Source: Cricetomys ansorgei (taxonomy: Eukaryota; Chordata; Mammalia; Rodentia; Nesomyidae). Taken from it: a stretch of DNA of 64,000 nucleotides. Under the pieces are notes generated by a model. The model saw nothing but the letters and a program-made list of their open reading frames with translations. It did no database searches and was not told the DNA's origin. Shown in pieces: positions 35,655 through 45,514 of this stretch; positions within the stretch are counted from its first letter, which is position 1; each line of letters starts with the position of its first letter. The stretch covers positions 8,904,001-8,968,000 of the forward strand of contig JAMJFZ010001258.1 of the NCBI GenBank assembly GCA_026225945.1. Direction: 5' to 3'. Both the position numbers and the translations under genes were made by a program.

Positions 35655-35964
35655 TCAGACAAACATAGCCAAAAACCCAGAGCAACTGAGACAATGGATC
35701 TTTGAGGGGAACCTATAACAACCACTTTAATAAACCAACAGAATTCATAGTTATAATATAAATATTTGTCCTTATACAAACAGAGAAGTGTAATTTTCAC
35801 CCGTAATCAAGGAAAATTCTCTTTAGAGCAGATGAAGACCATTACGGAATGCTACCACCAATCAAATTGCACAGTAGAGTACCTCAGTTTCAATAGATAT
35901 TTCTGTAAAGCAACTCCTTCATCTAAGGCTCAAGGGACATTGCAGAAGAGGGGATGAACTAGAG
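35655..35964 (+). mobile_element. L1 3' UTR, plus strand, left of a solo LTR
   Basis: 'aatggatctttgaggggaac', 'ggaaaattctctttagagca', 'catctaaggctcaagggaca' and 'ttgcagaagaggggatgaac' belong to the L1 3' UTR in sense. The equivalent reverse-complement blocks are at 11840-12110. It continues after the LTR at 36304. The 63-codon frame at 35766-35957 is non-coding L1. Confidence 0.72.
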
Positions 35965-36303
35965 TGTATTTGTACACCTATGGAGAGACTCACCAAGGAA
36001 AACACAGAGTCACACTCATTGGTGCAATCCTTGTACCAGTGACCTCAGCAGAGGGAACCACCATCATGACAAGCACCATACTAAACAGTGGAACCCTGAG
36101 CATCTGAGTTCAGGTGTTTTTATTGATATCTAAGCTTTTCAGGTGTTCTATTGATACTCTATGAAGATTATGAGCAATCAAACATGTTTTACATAATTCC
36201 AATCCCTGCAGACAATACAAAATGCCAACGACTACTCAGCCCTTCCCCCAACAGTGCACAAAACAATATTTTAAACACAACTAAAAATAAACTTCTACAG
36301 GAC
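35965..36303 (-). mobile_element. Solo LTR of the short ERVK-type family (minus strand)
   Basis: Same family as the LTRs at 20481, 21756 and 42930. Blocks such as 'cagcagagggaaccaccatc', 'ctgagttcaggtgtttttat' (AATAAA on the minus strand) and 'cccccaacagtgcacaaaac' are shared. The 6-bp flanks 'ctagag' (35959-35964) and 'ccagag' (36304-36309) differ at one position, consistent with an ERVK duplication. It splits a plus-strand L1 3' UTR. Confidence 0.78.
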
Positions 36304-36772
36304 CAGAGAATCAGGAAGTTTACTGTGAGACTGTGTTCCTCATAATGTCAGAAGAAACACCCACAAAATCTCACCAGCATAACTTCTCAAACAAAAGCTC
36401 AAAAAGACAATAGTAGACATGCAAGAGTGGACAGCGGAAAGACATGCAAGGCATCAACCTCTACAGAGAACTACAGGCAACTAAGGAATGCTGAGAGTGG
36501 AAGGAATAGCCTTTTCCAAGGAGTAATACACTCATTGGTTATCCAATACCAAATGGTCAGTTCTGAAAACATATATCCAAGTAGAGCAAGAGGTTATATT
36601 CAGGAATATATGTATATAAATCTATGTATGTAGTAAGAGTTAATGCAAAAAGAAAGCCATGCTTTTGAAAGAGAATAAGAAGGGGTGTATGAGTGATTTT
36701 GGAGAGAGGAGAGGATGATGAGAATGATGTCATTATATTATAATCTCAAAAATAAACTCAAAAATTTATAAT
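36304..36772 (+). mobile_element. L1 (Lx-type) 3' end, plus strand, right of a solo LTR
   Basis: 'gagaatcaggaagtttactg', 'ctcaccagcataacttctca', 'agagaactacaggcaactaa', 'attggttatccaataccaaa', 'tggtcagttctgaaaacata', 'tcattatattataatctcaa' and AATAAA give a complete 3' end. It is the 3' part of the twin-primed insertion that starts at 35150. Confidence 0.85.
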
Positions 36773-37207
36773 TTTTGAAATAATTTCAAAAATTGCCTAT
36801 TCACTGAGTAAAAGAAAAGAATGGTAACTTAAGACTGAAAGTCACACAAAAAGGTATATGCTGTTTAATAACAATTTAAAAGTGATCACTAGATAATATT
36901 CACTTATACAATTGAGAAGTGAGAGATTATTACAATCACTAAGTCTTCCTTTGTGTTCATGCATAAATAAGATACATATAGATATGTATATTTTATAGAT
37001 AATTTTATATACTTTATAGCTATATGATGTTATAATAAAACAAAATATTCGACCTAATGCCAGCATCCATAACCTATACCAACTCCAACTTCTTTTCTAC
37101 TTGGTAATAATTACATTTCATGTACTTCTATTGACTTTATTTGTGATATTACATACAGATATAGGAGGATAAGAATTAAAAAAATACATCGACATAAAAT
37201 AACCTGC
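36773..37207. other. Unique AT-rich stretch
   Basis: No repeat recognised. The 74-codon minus frame at 36842-37066 is rich in I, Y and K because of base composition. Confidence 0.5.
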
Positions 37208-38145
37208 TGTGGAAGTCGAGTCCAGCTCCAGTCCACACGGGGTTCCTCAGCCTCCGCGAAGGGGGATGAACAATGAAGTTATGACAAGTGAGCGCAGTAC
37301 CTCACTCTTTTATGCGACCCTTTAGTTGATACGCTTACACGCTTAATGAGACACATAGAATATACTTTATGATGATTATGACACGCAAGAGCATTTTCTT
37401 TAATAATAAAAATAAAGAAATTAGAAGTAAGAAAAATTAAGAGAGAAAAATTAACAATGTGTACATACTGGGGAAAAATTACAAGACTCCCCCCAAGACA
37501 GAAAGCTGTCCTGACTGAAATAGCAAAACTGCTAACTTCTTATCTAACAGAAATGCAGGTGTTCAGGCATACATCAGTGCAAGAGTATTCATCCCCTCCT
37601 AGCTTCAGGCTTCTAATCTTCAAGGTTAATTTTAGTGGGTAGCCTTAACACAATAGTCTATTAATGAATAGCTGAATTTTAGGTCTATATGCTTGCTACA
37701 ATAAAAGGGGGCAGGCATTCAGGGGTGAATTATCTATCTGCTTTTTCAAGCTTGCTGACATACTGTCGAGACTTTGTTTCTGTTTTTGACTATAGCTTTG
37801 TCTCTATGGGAAGGTCAGTTCTTATCAAGAATAATTTTTTTTTATATATCTACAGAAAGCATGGATAGTATTCACACATGCCAAAACCTTGAAGGCCAGT
37901 AAGACTGTTACAATTACTTAGAGTTGAGATGGCATTGCTCCTCTCCCAGCCAGCCCAGGAACTGATTTGAGTTTTACTAATAGGCCAAAATAGACAATAT
38001 TATTGATGAGAGGCTTTGTCACCATACAGTAAAGATGAGAAAGGGGCAAGGCAATCGGTGGGCTTCAGACTCCTAGCTAAGGGAAAAACCAGGATCCTTG
38101 TCAAGCTGGTTACATCCACAGCCTAGGTATCATTGGCCCCCAACA
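37208..38145 (-). mobile_element. Long LTR retaining CpGs (ERV, probably ERVK-like), minus strand
   Basis: The segment reads TG...CA from 'tgtggaagtcgag' to 'ggcccccaaca'. Read on the minus strand it opens 'tgttgggggcc', a start common among class II LTRs. A TATA-like 'gcataaaag' lies on the minus strand at 37306-37314. About nine CpGs fall in 37208-37390, far above the surrounding DNA, which suggests less decay and so a younger copy. I found no convincing target duplication ('acctgc' left, 'gccttg' right), so the limits and class are uncertain. No internal retroviral sequence is attached. Confidence 0.55.
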
Positions 38146-38870
38146 GCCTTGAAAATGTTTTTAAAACAGAAATATTTATAATATTGCATCTTAAATATTA
38201 GATAATTATTCTGCTATCTAATATGAACTAAGTATGCTGAGGTTTTAGGCTCAAAAATTTATAAATACTGTAGATATTCATTGCAAAAATATATTTAAAA
38301 TGCAGAAAGTAGGAAAAAAAGTTATTTTTGTATTATATGTTTTCACTTAGGAGTTCACAATAAACATGAAAGTTCATTACTGGTAAGAACAAGTTATTAG
38401 ATTATTAATCTGTCTAATGGTTAGTCAAAACTAGTTGCTACATTTGCTATGTTATTAGACATACAACTGGAATCTAACCCCATGAAAATCTCACTTGACA
38501 CAGGCTTTTGATATCTCTTAGCATACACATTAGATAAACTGATTCTAACCTTCACTGCAGTCATTTATCATAAAAGTCTTTATTCTACTGTGAAATCTCC
38601 ATGTTAAAATGGTTTATATTATTTTATCTTCCTCAAGAATGATTAGTTTTTTTCATTATGAAATATCTTAAATTAGTCACCAAACATATATTGCTGCACT
38701 GAATTAATTCTGCCATCACCTGCCAACTGCTTTATATGTTGAGTTGACATTCCAGTTATGAGACTTCATTCAATAATTTGTTGAGAAAGATAAAATTGCA
38801 CATTCATTAAAAATTTCAATGGCTTTAAGCCATTTTAGTGCTTGACTTAACATGAAATGGATATTATTTT
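38146..38870. other. Unique stretch
   Basis: No feature recognised. Confidence 0.5.
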
Positions 38871-38871
38871 T

Positions 38872-39014
38872 TGAGGCAGGATTTATTTATGTAATAGCCT
38901 TGGTTGTCCTGGAACTCAGTTTTTAGACGAGACTAACTTGGAATTTGCAGAGATCTGCCTGTCTCTGCCTTTTAAGTGTTGGGATTAAAAACACATACAA
39001 TCACTGCCTGGCCT
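38872..39014 (-). mobile_element. B1 SINE, minus strand
   Basis: Reverse-complement B1: 'ttttgaggcaggatttattt', 'ttggttgtcctggaactcag', 'agatctgcctgtctctgcct', 'agtgttgggattaaaaacac' and 'cactgcctggcc'. It is near full length and diverged. Confidence 0.9.
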
Positions 39015-39113
39015 AGAATGAACATTTTGATAGTTTATAGGCACTAATCTTAATTTTGAAGAATAGATTGGTAGATTTTTAGGTTTTTAAAAGGACATCA
39101 TACTTCCAAATAC

Positions 39114-39180
39114 TGTTGTTGTTGTTGTTGCTGCTTGTGGTGGTGGTGGTGCGTGTGTGTTTGTACACACATACACACAT
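39114..39180. repeat. (GTT)n (GGT)n (GT)n compound microsatellite
   Basis: Adjoining GTT (39114-39130), GGT (39138-39150) and GT/CA (39151-39180) tracts. Confidence 0.88.
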
Positions 39181-39190
39181 CCTTTTGTGG

Positions 39191-39479
39191 ATTTCTCTGT
39201 ACTTAGTTCTTTAGGATTTTGTGACCTAGAGGTCAAGATCACTTGTATGCTCCAGATTTATGAAATAATTGTTTTTAGAATCTTTCCTATAAAAGACTAA
39301 GGCAGTTTCACAGAAGGGCTTACATGTGCATATGTGCACATGCACATTTCTCTTTATTTAGTTCTTGAGGATTTTGTGAAATAGAAGTTGAAGTCATTGA
39401 TATGCTTCAGATTTATTAAAGAATTATTTTAAAAATCTTTACCATAAGAAGACTAAGGCAATTTGATGGAAGAGCTTAC
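39191..39479. repeat. Diverged tandem duplication, two ~134-bp copies
   Basis: Copy 1 (39191-39323) and copy 2 (39346-39479) share, in order, 'atttctct', 'ttagttctt', 'aggattttgtga', 'atgct(c/t)cagattta', 'agactaaggca' and 'gcttac'. The period is 155 bp. A CA/TG-rich tract precedes each copy, suggesting the duplication included or was mediated by it. No coding potential and no known transposon is recognised. Confidence 0.85.
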
Positions 39480-39484
39480 TGCAT

Positions 39485-40435
39485 TTATGTCTCTTCTCTA
39501 ACAACTCACGTGCTTTGCTGCAGAGTATTTTTGATTTCTGACACTTGGGCCCTCATAGTTATCCTGTCACTCCAGTGCCCTTATAGGGACAGTTTGTTCT
39601 ATCTGCCCTCTTACTTTCTAACTACTTTCTGTATCCTGTCAAAAAAATCCTACTTTATATTTGCTTTAACCGAAGTTATCTACTTTTTTGATAAGAGAGA
39701 ACAACAGAGTCTCAAGGTTCATTGCTGTGTGGCTTCTTCCCATTGTTATCATTCTTGAAGTTCCTGGTTAAGTACTTTCTGTCTAACAATCACAGGATAT
39801 TGTCACCTCTTCCAACCTCAAGATGATTATTACATTTTTACACAGTCCCACTGTTCATGAATAATATTTTCCATATATGTTAGTTTCTTTTAAATTACAT
39901 CCATCATTTTTATCTTTGCAAAACAGAGCTTTGAGAGAGAACACATTAAAGAAATAATGAATGATTCATCTCTCAATTCTGTACATTGGCAAATTTGTCC
40001 AGGCTAATCTGTGAAGTTGTAAGTTTGCTGGTCCTAGTCTTGCCCTTTCTATAGATATTATTACTTCACCTGGAAGATGATTCAATCTATCAATGATATT
40101 TCAGTTCTACAGGGTTTTTTTTCTGTGCAGATACTGGGTAATCTGAATTCCTTCACACTGTAAAAGGATCTGAAGTCATTAGACAGGTCTAGAGCTAAAT
40201 CTTAGAACTCCTAGAATAATAAAGGAACTAAAACATATTGTTCTAACAAATCCCCCCCCCTCTCTTACACATATACACACTCACACACACATACTCTGAA
40301 ATCATGAAAGAGTTCTCATAGTTTCATTTTACAGTATAGGGATTGGGGATATGGCTACCCAGCATTTATAGAACATGATCAGTAACACTGTCTCACTGTT
40401 CACTACATTATCCATCCACATTAGGAATACATCTA

Positions 40436-40496
<61 letters not shown>

Positions 40497-42525
40497 CTTA
40501 TCTCCCCATTTCCTTACTTCTCTGGAGTATTGCTTCCACAAGCTAAATACTTCTCATTCCCTTAACTATGTCAAACAGGCGATACTGTTCTTGTTAGCCT
40601 TGTCATGGTCTCTGGGTGATTTTCAGTTGATTTCTCCTTTGGATTCATTTATATGATTCCACAACTAAAGAACATTGGTCAGGACACAGACTTGTCATAT
40701 TATATTGCTATGGAACTGTTTCTGAAATACTCAGGAACCATGTTACCTTGGCAGTCAAGAAAACATTCCCGTGTACACTATTGAAGAGGGCAAAGTGATA
40801 GGAAATGCTGTAAAGATGAGGTCTGATAAAGACTTTCCATTCTTTTAATAATCCCAAGTTTCATTATTCTACAACAATTTATAGATACATGACATCTTGT
40901 CCCCATGATGATATTGATGATGATTAATGTCACTGGAAAATCTATTAAATTAATTTATATAAATTAAGATGAAACTATTTATTTATCTGAAAATGAATGT
41001 CATCGTTTTCCTTAGAGTTCATTGAAATATATAGTGTACTAAACAAAATCAATGTAGGTGTAAATTTCATGAATCTGCCTTGCATTTATTATGTAAAGTG
41101 TTCCAGTAATCATTACAGTGTAATCTGAAATCAGAACATTGGCATGTTCAATCAACCATCTAAAAGTATGACTTTGAACATCAGAAGAACATCATGAGAT
41201 TCAATGTACTTTAGAAGATTTTCGTGAAGAAATTTATGGGGCTAGGATAGTGAGACAGGGAAATAGTACCTTGAGCATGTTTTGTTTTCTGTTGAGCTGT
41301 CAATGTTCTTATACACAGCTGCAGAAAAGATGGTGTGGTCATGTGAACTCCAATTTCCTTGTAAGAATGAAGCAGGTGCTTTAAATTGACATTTCAAAGA
41401 GTAAATGAAGTTTTACTAACTAGGAAAATAGAAGTAAATATATAATACATCATGTCGTTTCTTGGTTAAATGTGTTACCATAATGAGTTCTACGTCTTCA
41501 TTATATGACAATATTTTTGTTCACTTAGCAATCTTTGTATTATCTTCCATTGAAAATAATAGTTTTTCCAATAATTATTTTCTTCCATAGATTGTAGCCA
41601 GGTTTTTCCTGAAGCAGTGGTCTTTACATAGTTCTTACGAATATTTGAATAGTCGTATATAGGATTTATCAACAAAGAAAGGCATGAAAATAAAATTGAA
41701 AGCTAAATGGCCAACAGTGCAACTTTGTTACATTCTAACAGGGAAGTAAAAGCTGTAGCATATCCTAATATCTTGTAATCATTCACCTGCCTCATAGGGA
41801 AGTCTCTTCTCACTAGAATGCTGCTTTCTACAAATCTATTCCACACAGTTAACAATTTACTTGTTTAAAAAGATGTTCATCCTTAAAGAAAGGTGACCTC
41901 CCATAACCCCCCCAACTATCAATTGCCAATATCATGATAAGAAAAACAAAAATAATTTCCCCTGGCAATACTCAATCTGAAAGTAGTATTTTTCTCTTAT
42001 GAACATGATAACTTACCACAATGAAGAACAAATCTAGAAGATAAACACTAGCTTAGAGTCAGTTTTATAAACTAAAATTCTTGGTCAGTTTTATTCTAAC
42101 AAAATAAATTAATAAAAGTAATATAAGTCATCAAATGGAGTGGGGTTTGTTTGGAGGGTGCTGAAGTCTCCAGAGTCCTGGCCTTCTTCCTTTCCATCTC
42201 TCACCCACATTTCTCCAGTTTATTTGCTATTTATCCATCTTAGATTTTGTGTCTTTGATTGTTATGTTCATATTTATTAGGTCTGCTCTTCCTGCTCTCC
42301 TGTGCAGTTGTTAGTCTTGTTTGACTCAGTTAGAAGACATCTCTCTTCTCTTTACTATGAGATGTTAAAGGGTACTGGTTTATTATTCCTCAGACATCTA
42401 TTCATGAACAAATTTCAACACTATTTATGTATTATCTAGAAACTTCCTTTAGGCTCATAATTCTACTACAAATGTGAATAAACATTTGATATGTTATGAG
42501 ATGCTAAGCTGTCCTCATTTTCTTT
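39485..42525. other. Unique stretch with a long (AT)28 tract
   Basis: Three kb with no recognised transposon. It holds a C run with CA-rich sequence (40251-40290) and (AT)28 at 40439-40494. Frames of 70 and 93 codons across the AT tract and 82 codons at 39510-39758 are unsupported. Confidence 0.5.
40439..40494. repeat. (AT)28 microsatellite
   Basis: 56 bp of uninterrupted AT, one of the two longest AT tracts in the window. Confidence 0.97.
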
Positions 42526-42529
42526 AGGT

Positions 42530-42735
42530 CAGAGGCTTTCAATATGTGGAACAAACAACCATTTCACATTGGTCACCCAAGACTATATACATATTAGAGA
42601 TTTAAATTATGGTACATAACAGTAGCAAAATTGTAGTTATGAAGTAGGAACAAAAATAATTTTATGGTTGGGGTCACCACAACAAGAGGAACTATATTAA
42701 AGGATCACAGCACTTGAAAAATCGAGAAATATGCT
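42530..42735. mobile_element. URR1 DNA transposon (hAT-Charlie MITE)
   Basis: 'cagaggctttcaatatgtgg', 'ttggtcacccaagactatat', 'cataacagtagcaaaattgt', 'agttatgaagtaggaacaaa', 'aataattttatggttggggt', 'caccacaacaagaggaacta' and 'aaaggatcacagcacttgaa' are characteristic of the rodent URR1 family. It is non-autonomous and non-coding. Confidence 0.87.
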
Positions 42736-42824
42736 TTAGGTTCTAAAGAGACTTATTTTTTATGAAGGAGATTTGATTATCACTCTATCTTAAGGGGAAA
42801 AAACTATATCTCATTCTATTTAGT

Positions 42825-42929
42825 GTTGCTTATCATATATATATATATATATATATAATGATTTCAGCTCTAACCACTTGGTCCTGGATAACCATTGAGG
42901 AGCTCATCTCTGAGGATGGTTTGGTTTCC
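42825..42929 (-). mobile_element. L1 3' UTR, left part, split by an LTR
   Basis: An (AT)11-12 tract (42835-42857), 'atgatttcagctctaaccac' and 'ttggtcctggataaccattg' match the L1 block that normally reads 'gttttcagggctgaccat' and 'tggataaccaattgg'. It resumes at 43247. Confidence 0.65.
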
Positions 42930-43240
42930 TGTAGTAGTTAGCTGCTGTGTGGGGTCAGCAAAGAAGAGACAGAGGCATATTCATAGGTGTAATCACTGCC
43001 AGATCTCAGCAGAGGGAACCACTATCATGGCAGCACCATCCTGGACAGTGGACCCCCAAGCTTCCTCGAAGTTTAGGTGTTTTTATTGGTTCAAAACTCC
43101 TTGGTGCAGATCATGTATAATCCAACATCCTCCACAGAAATCCAACAGACAACACAAAATGCCAAGGCCTAGGCCGCACTTTTCTCAACATTTAACAAAA
43201 CAGTTATTTTATACAGGACTAAAATTAAATGTCCACAACA
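42930..43240 (-). mobile_element. Solo LTR of the short ERVK-type family (minus strand)
   Basis: 311 bp, 'tgtagtagttagctgctgtg' to 'aaatgtccacaaca' (TG...CA). Flanks 'gtttcc' (42924-42929) and 'gtctcc' (43241-43246) form a 6-bp duplication with one mismatch. Blocks 'ctcagcagagggaaccacta', 'gtttaggtgtttttattggt' and 'aacacaaaatgccaaggcct' are shared with the LTRs at 20481, 21756 and 35965. The 153-codon frame at 42895-43356, the longest in the window, crosses L1-LTR-L1 and is not a gene. Confidence 0.8.
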
Positions 43241-43246
43241 GTCTCC

Positions 43247-43330
43247 AACTGAGCAGTTCTTACTTGCCTACAGTTCTTTGTCTATTGGTCTTGTACTTCT
43301 TCAGGTCTTGTCTATATCTTTATTTCAATT
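43247..43330 (-). mobile_element. L1 3' UTR, right part, split by an LTR
   Basis: 'aactgagcagttcttacttg' and 'cctacagttctttgtctatt' continue the L1 interrupted at 42929. Similarity is lost after about 43330. Confidence 0.6.
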
Positions 43331-43490
43331 CACATTGCATATTATGGACATCATGAGAGCATGGTAAATATTGTGGTGTTTTTACGGAATATAATTACTC
43401 TTCAATGATTTTCAAGCTGTTTGTTGATTTATATTATTTAATGTAGCCCAGCAAAAGGGTTACTTCCTCAACTTATGAGTCATACTCATT

Positions 43491-43643
43491 AGCTAGGTGG
43501 TGGTGGCATATGCCATTAATCCTAGCATGTAGGAGGCAGAGGCAGGTATATCTCTGTGAGTTTGAGGCCAGCCTGGTCTACAGAGTGAGTTCCAGGACAA
43601 CAAGAGTTAAATCCTGTCTTGAAAAAAAAACAAACAAAAAATA
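43491..43643 (+). mobile_element. B1 SINE, plus strand
   Basis: 'agctaggtggtggtggcata', 'tgccattaatcctagcatgt', 'aggaggcagaggcaggtata', 'ggccagcctggtctacagag' and an A-rich tail. An 8-bp match, 'tcatactc', at 43480-43487 and 43644-43651 is a probable target duplication. Confidence 0.95.
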
Positions 43644-43809
43644 TCATACTCTCCATCCCAAAGTCAGGGGTATTATTTGGAGCGTAAACATGACTCAATG
43701 ACTAACATTTTTATAAGTTCCATAACCTTAATAAAATTTATCTTCCCCAACAGCAAAAATATGACATGGATTTATTTGATAAATGCAATTAAAGATTTAC
43801 ACATACTAG

Positions 43810-44032
43810 AGGCTGGACAGATGGTTCAGTGGTTAAGAGCACTTGCTAGTCTTGAAGAGGAACTGGGTTTTGGGTGAGCATCCAGGCTGTTCAGAACCAC
43901 CTGTACCTCCATTTCAGAGGATTTTATGCATTCTTATTTCTGCCATGGACACCTACACACATGTGGTGTGCATACATACACTCAGGCACACTCACACACA
44001 TGTAGAATGAATAAATACTTAAAAAGTAAGAA
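43810..44032 (+). mobile_element. B3-type SINE, plus strand
   Basis: tRNA-related head 'aggctggacagatggttcag' and 'tggttaagagcacttgct', then 'ctgtacctccatttcagagg' and a CA-rich tail ending 'gaatgaataaatactt', as in B3. It holds the A and B boxes of an old RNA polymerase III promoter. Confidence 0.85.
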
Positions 44033-44034
44033 GA

Positions 44035-45015
44035 TACTTATGCAAGCAACATATATCCTATAATGGAAGTAAAGATTACAAAAGGAAAGTTAGAGATAAA
44101 TATAGATAGATGAAAAACAGACGGATTGATAGAGGAGAAAAGAGGACCTGTAGGGAAAGAGGTAATTAATATGCTATAATTAGGACTGCTAGGTACCCAT
44201 TAATCCTTGGAAAGTCCTGGGTGTGGACAGAGACAGAGTTGTGATAAAATCCAGTCACTCACTCCTGCTTCCACAAGGGGCAATCTACTGCATATCTGCT
44301 TTGTGATTTCAAAACCTTGGTGAAACTGTGACATAGTTTCTACCAACAATTTCCCACTGGTTATTGAGACACCACCTTCTTAAGCCTGGTTATTTCATAG
44401 TGGGGTACCTGCAGGTGTCTCAGTAGACAGAGAAATGATCCAGGTGAGATGAGAGTGAAAGTGCCTGACTTGTTAGCCGGTGCTAGGCCAAACGTCAGGA
44501 GTCTAATGACAGTTGTTTTATCTTAGCAGCACAGCTTTAGAAAGAATGTTTTTCTTATAATGATTAATTCAATTCCATTGGTACAACAAAGCCTCAGTTA
44601 TGTTTACACTGAAATTCTTTACAAAGTACAAACGGCTTCTTCCATAAAGATGAGTTCTGTTGACTCCGAAATGATCCTCAAGATATGGGTCTAGGAAGAA
44701 TGACTGAGGTCAACATAAGCCCGTGGGATTCAGGATTGGCCTGATCTTACGATAAAATTTTATACAATGTTTTTATTACATTCTTTTCCCTAACTCCTTT
44801 TCTATTTTCATTTCCTGGTTAGTATGCTATGATTTTAACATTGCTTTAACTCCATATTATCTAAACATTGTTTCTTTGTATGTAAGGCCATATTTTGCAA
44901 TTAAAATAAAAAAAACTTGTGTGCAGAGGACAAATTTTCAAAATATCTGCTCCTTAAATTAAAAAGAAATCATTAATGTAAGTTTGCCCAAACGTCACTA
45001 ACAACTAATAAATCA
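44035..45015. other. Unique stretch
   Basis: No repeat or gene recognised. Confidence 0.5.
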
Positions 45016-45017
45016 AT

Positions 45018-45245
45018 ATCTGGTGTCTATAGAGATGGAATGGCTTTTAAAAGCATGGTTGTTCTTCCCAATAGCTCGAGTCTGGGTTTGAGCATCTATA
45101 TTGGTATCTCAAAACATCCTGTAAATCCAGCTTCAGAAAATCTGGCTCCCTCTAATGGTCTTTGTGGGCACCTGCTCACTTGTGGCATACACTCACACAA
45201 ACTCAACTCAAAATGAAAAGTGATACACATTTGATGACTTCAGAG
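45018..45245 (+). repeat. Degenerate B3-type SINE, plus strand
   Basis: 'agcatggttgttcttcccaa', 'gtctgggtttgagcatctat', 'catcctgtaaatccagcttc', 'tctggctccctctaatggtc' and 'gggcacctgctcacttgtgg' follow B3 order, ending in a CA-rich tail. Confidence 0.75.
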
Positions 45246-45445
45246 ATTATGTGTTAGAATGGGGAGAAAAGTTGTGATAAAAATAATAAATAAAATAAGA
45301 CTCCATAGTTTGATACAGTGTTTCTTGTAAGCTTTGAAAGAATCTCATGTTTCTCATGGTGATACCAAATCCTAGTATTATTAAGCATTAAGAAATTAAT
45401 TTCTAAATTCATTGCTTAAAGACTAACTCCTAAATTACTGAGGTC

Positions 45446-45512
45446 TCCCTCAGTCACATGCCAGGCATTGCTCTAAGTGCCTTGCAAATATAAAGTCCCT
45501 CGTTATAAAAAA
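45446..45512. repeat. Possible MIR or L2 fragment
   Basis: 'catgccaggcattgctctaa' and 'gtgccttgcaaatataaagt' resemble the common 3' motif of MIR/L2 elements. The family cannot be told from this length. Confidence 0.42.
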
Positions 45513-45514
45513 CA

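Noticed and set aside
42895..43356. 153-codon plus-strand frame, the longest in the window
   Set aside because: It runs through L1 3' UTR, a minus-strand solo LTR and L1 again, so it is antisense transposon sequence with no domain.
43810..43860. tRNA-like A/B box considered as a tRNA gene
   Set aside because: It is the head of a B3 SINE; no cloverleaf or acceptor stem can be formed.
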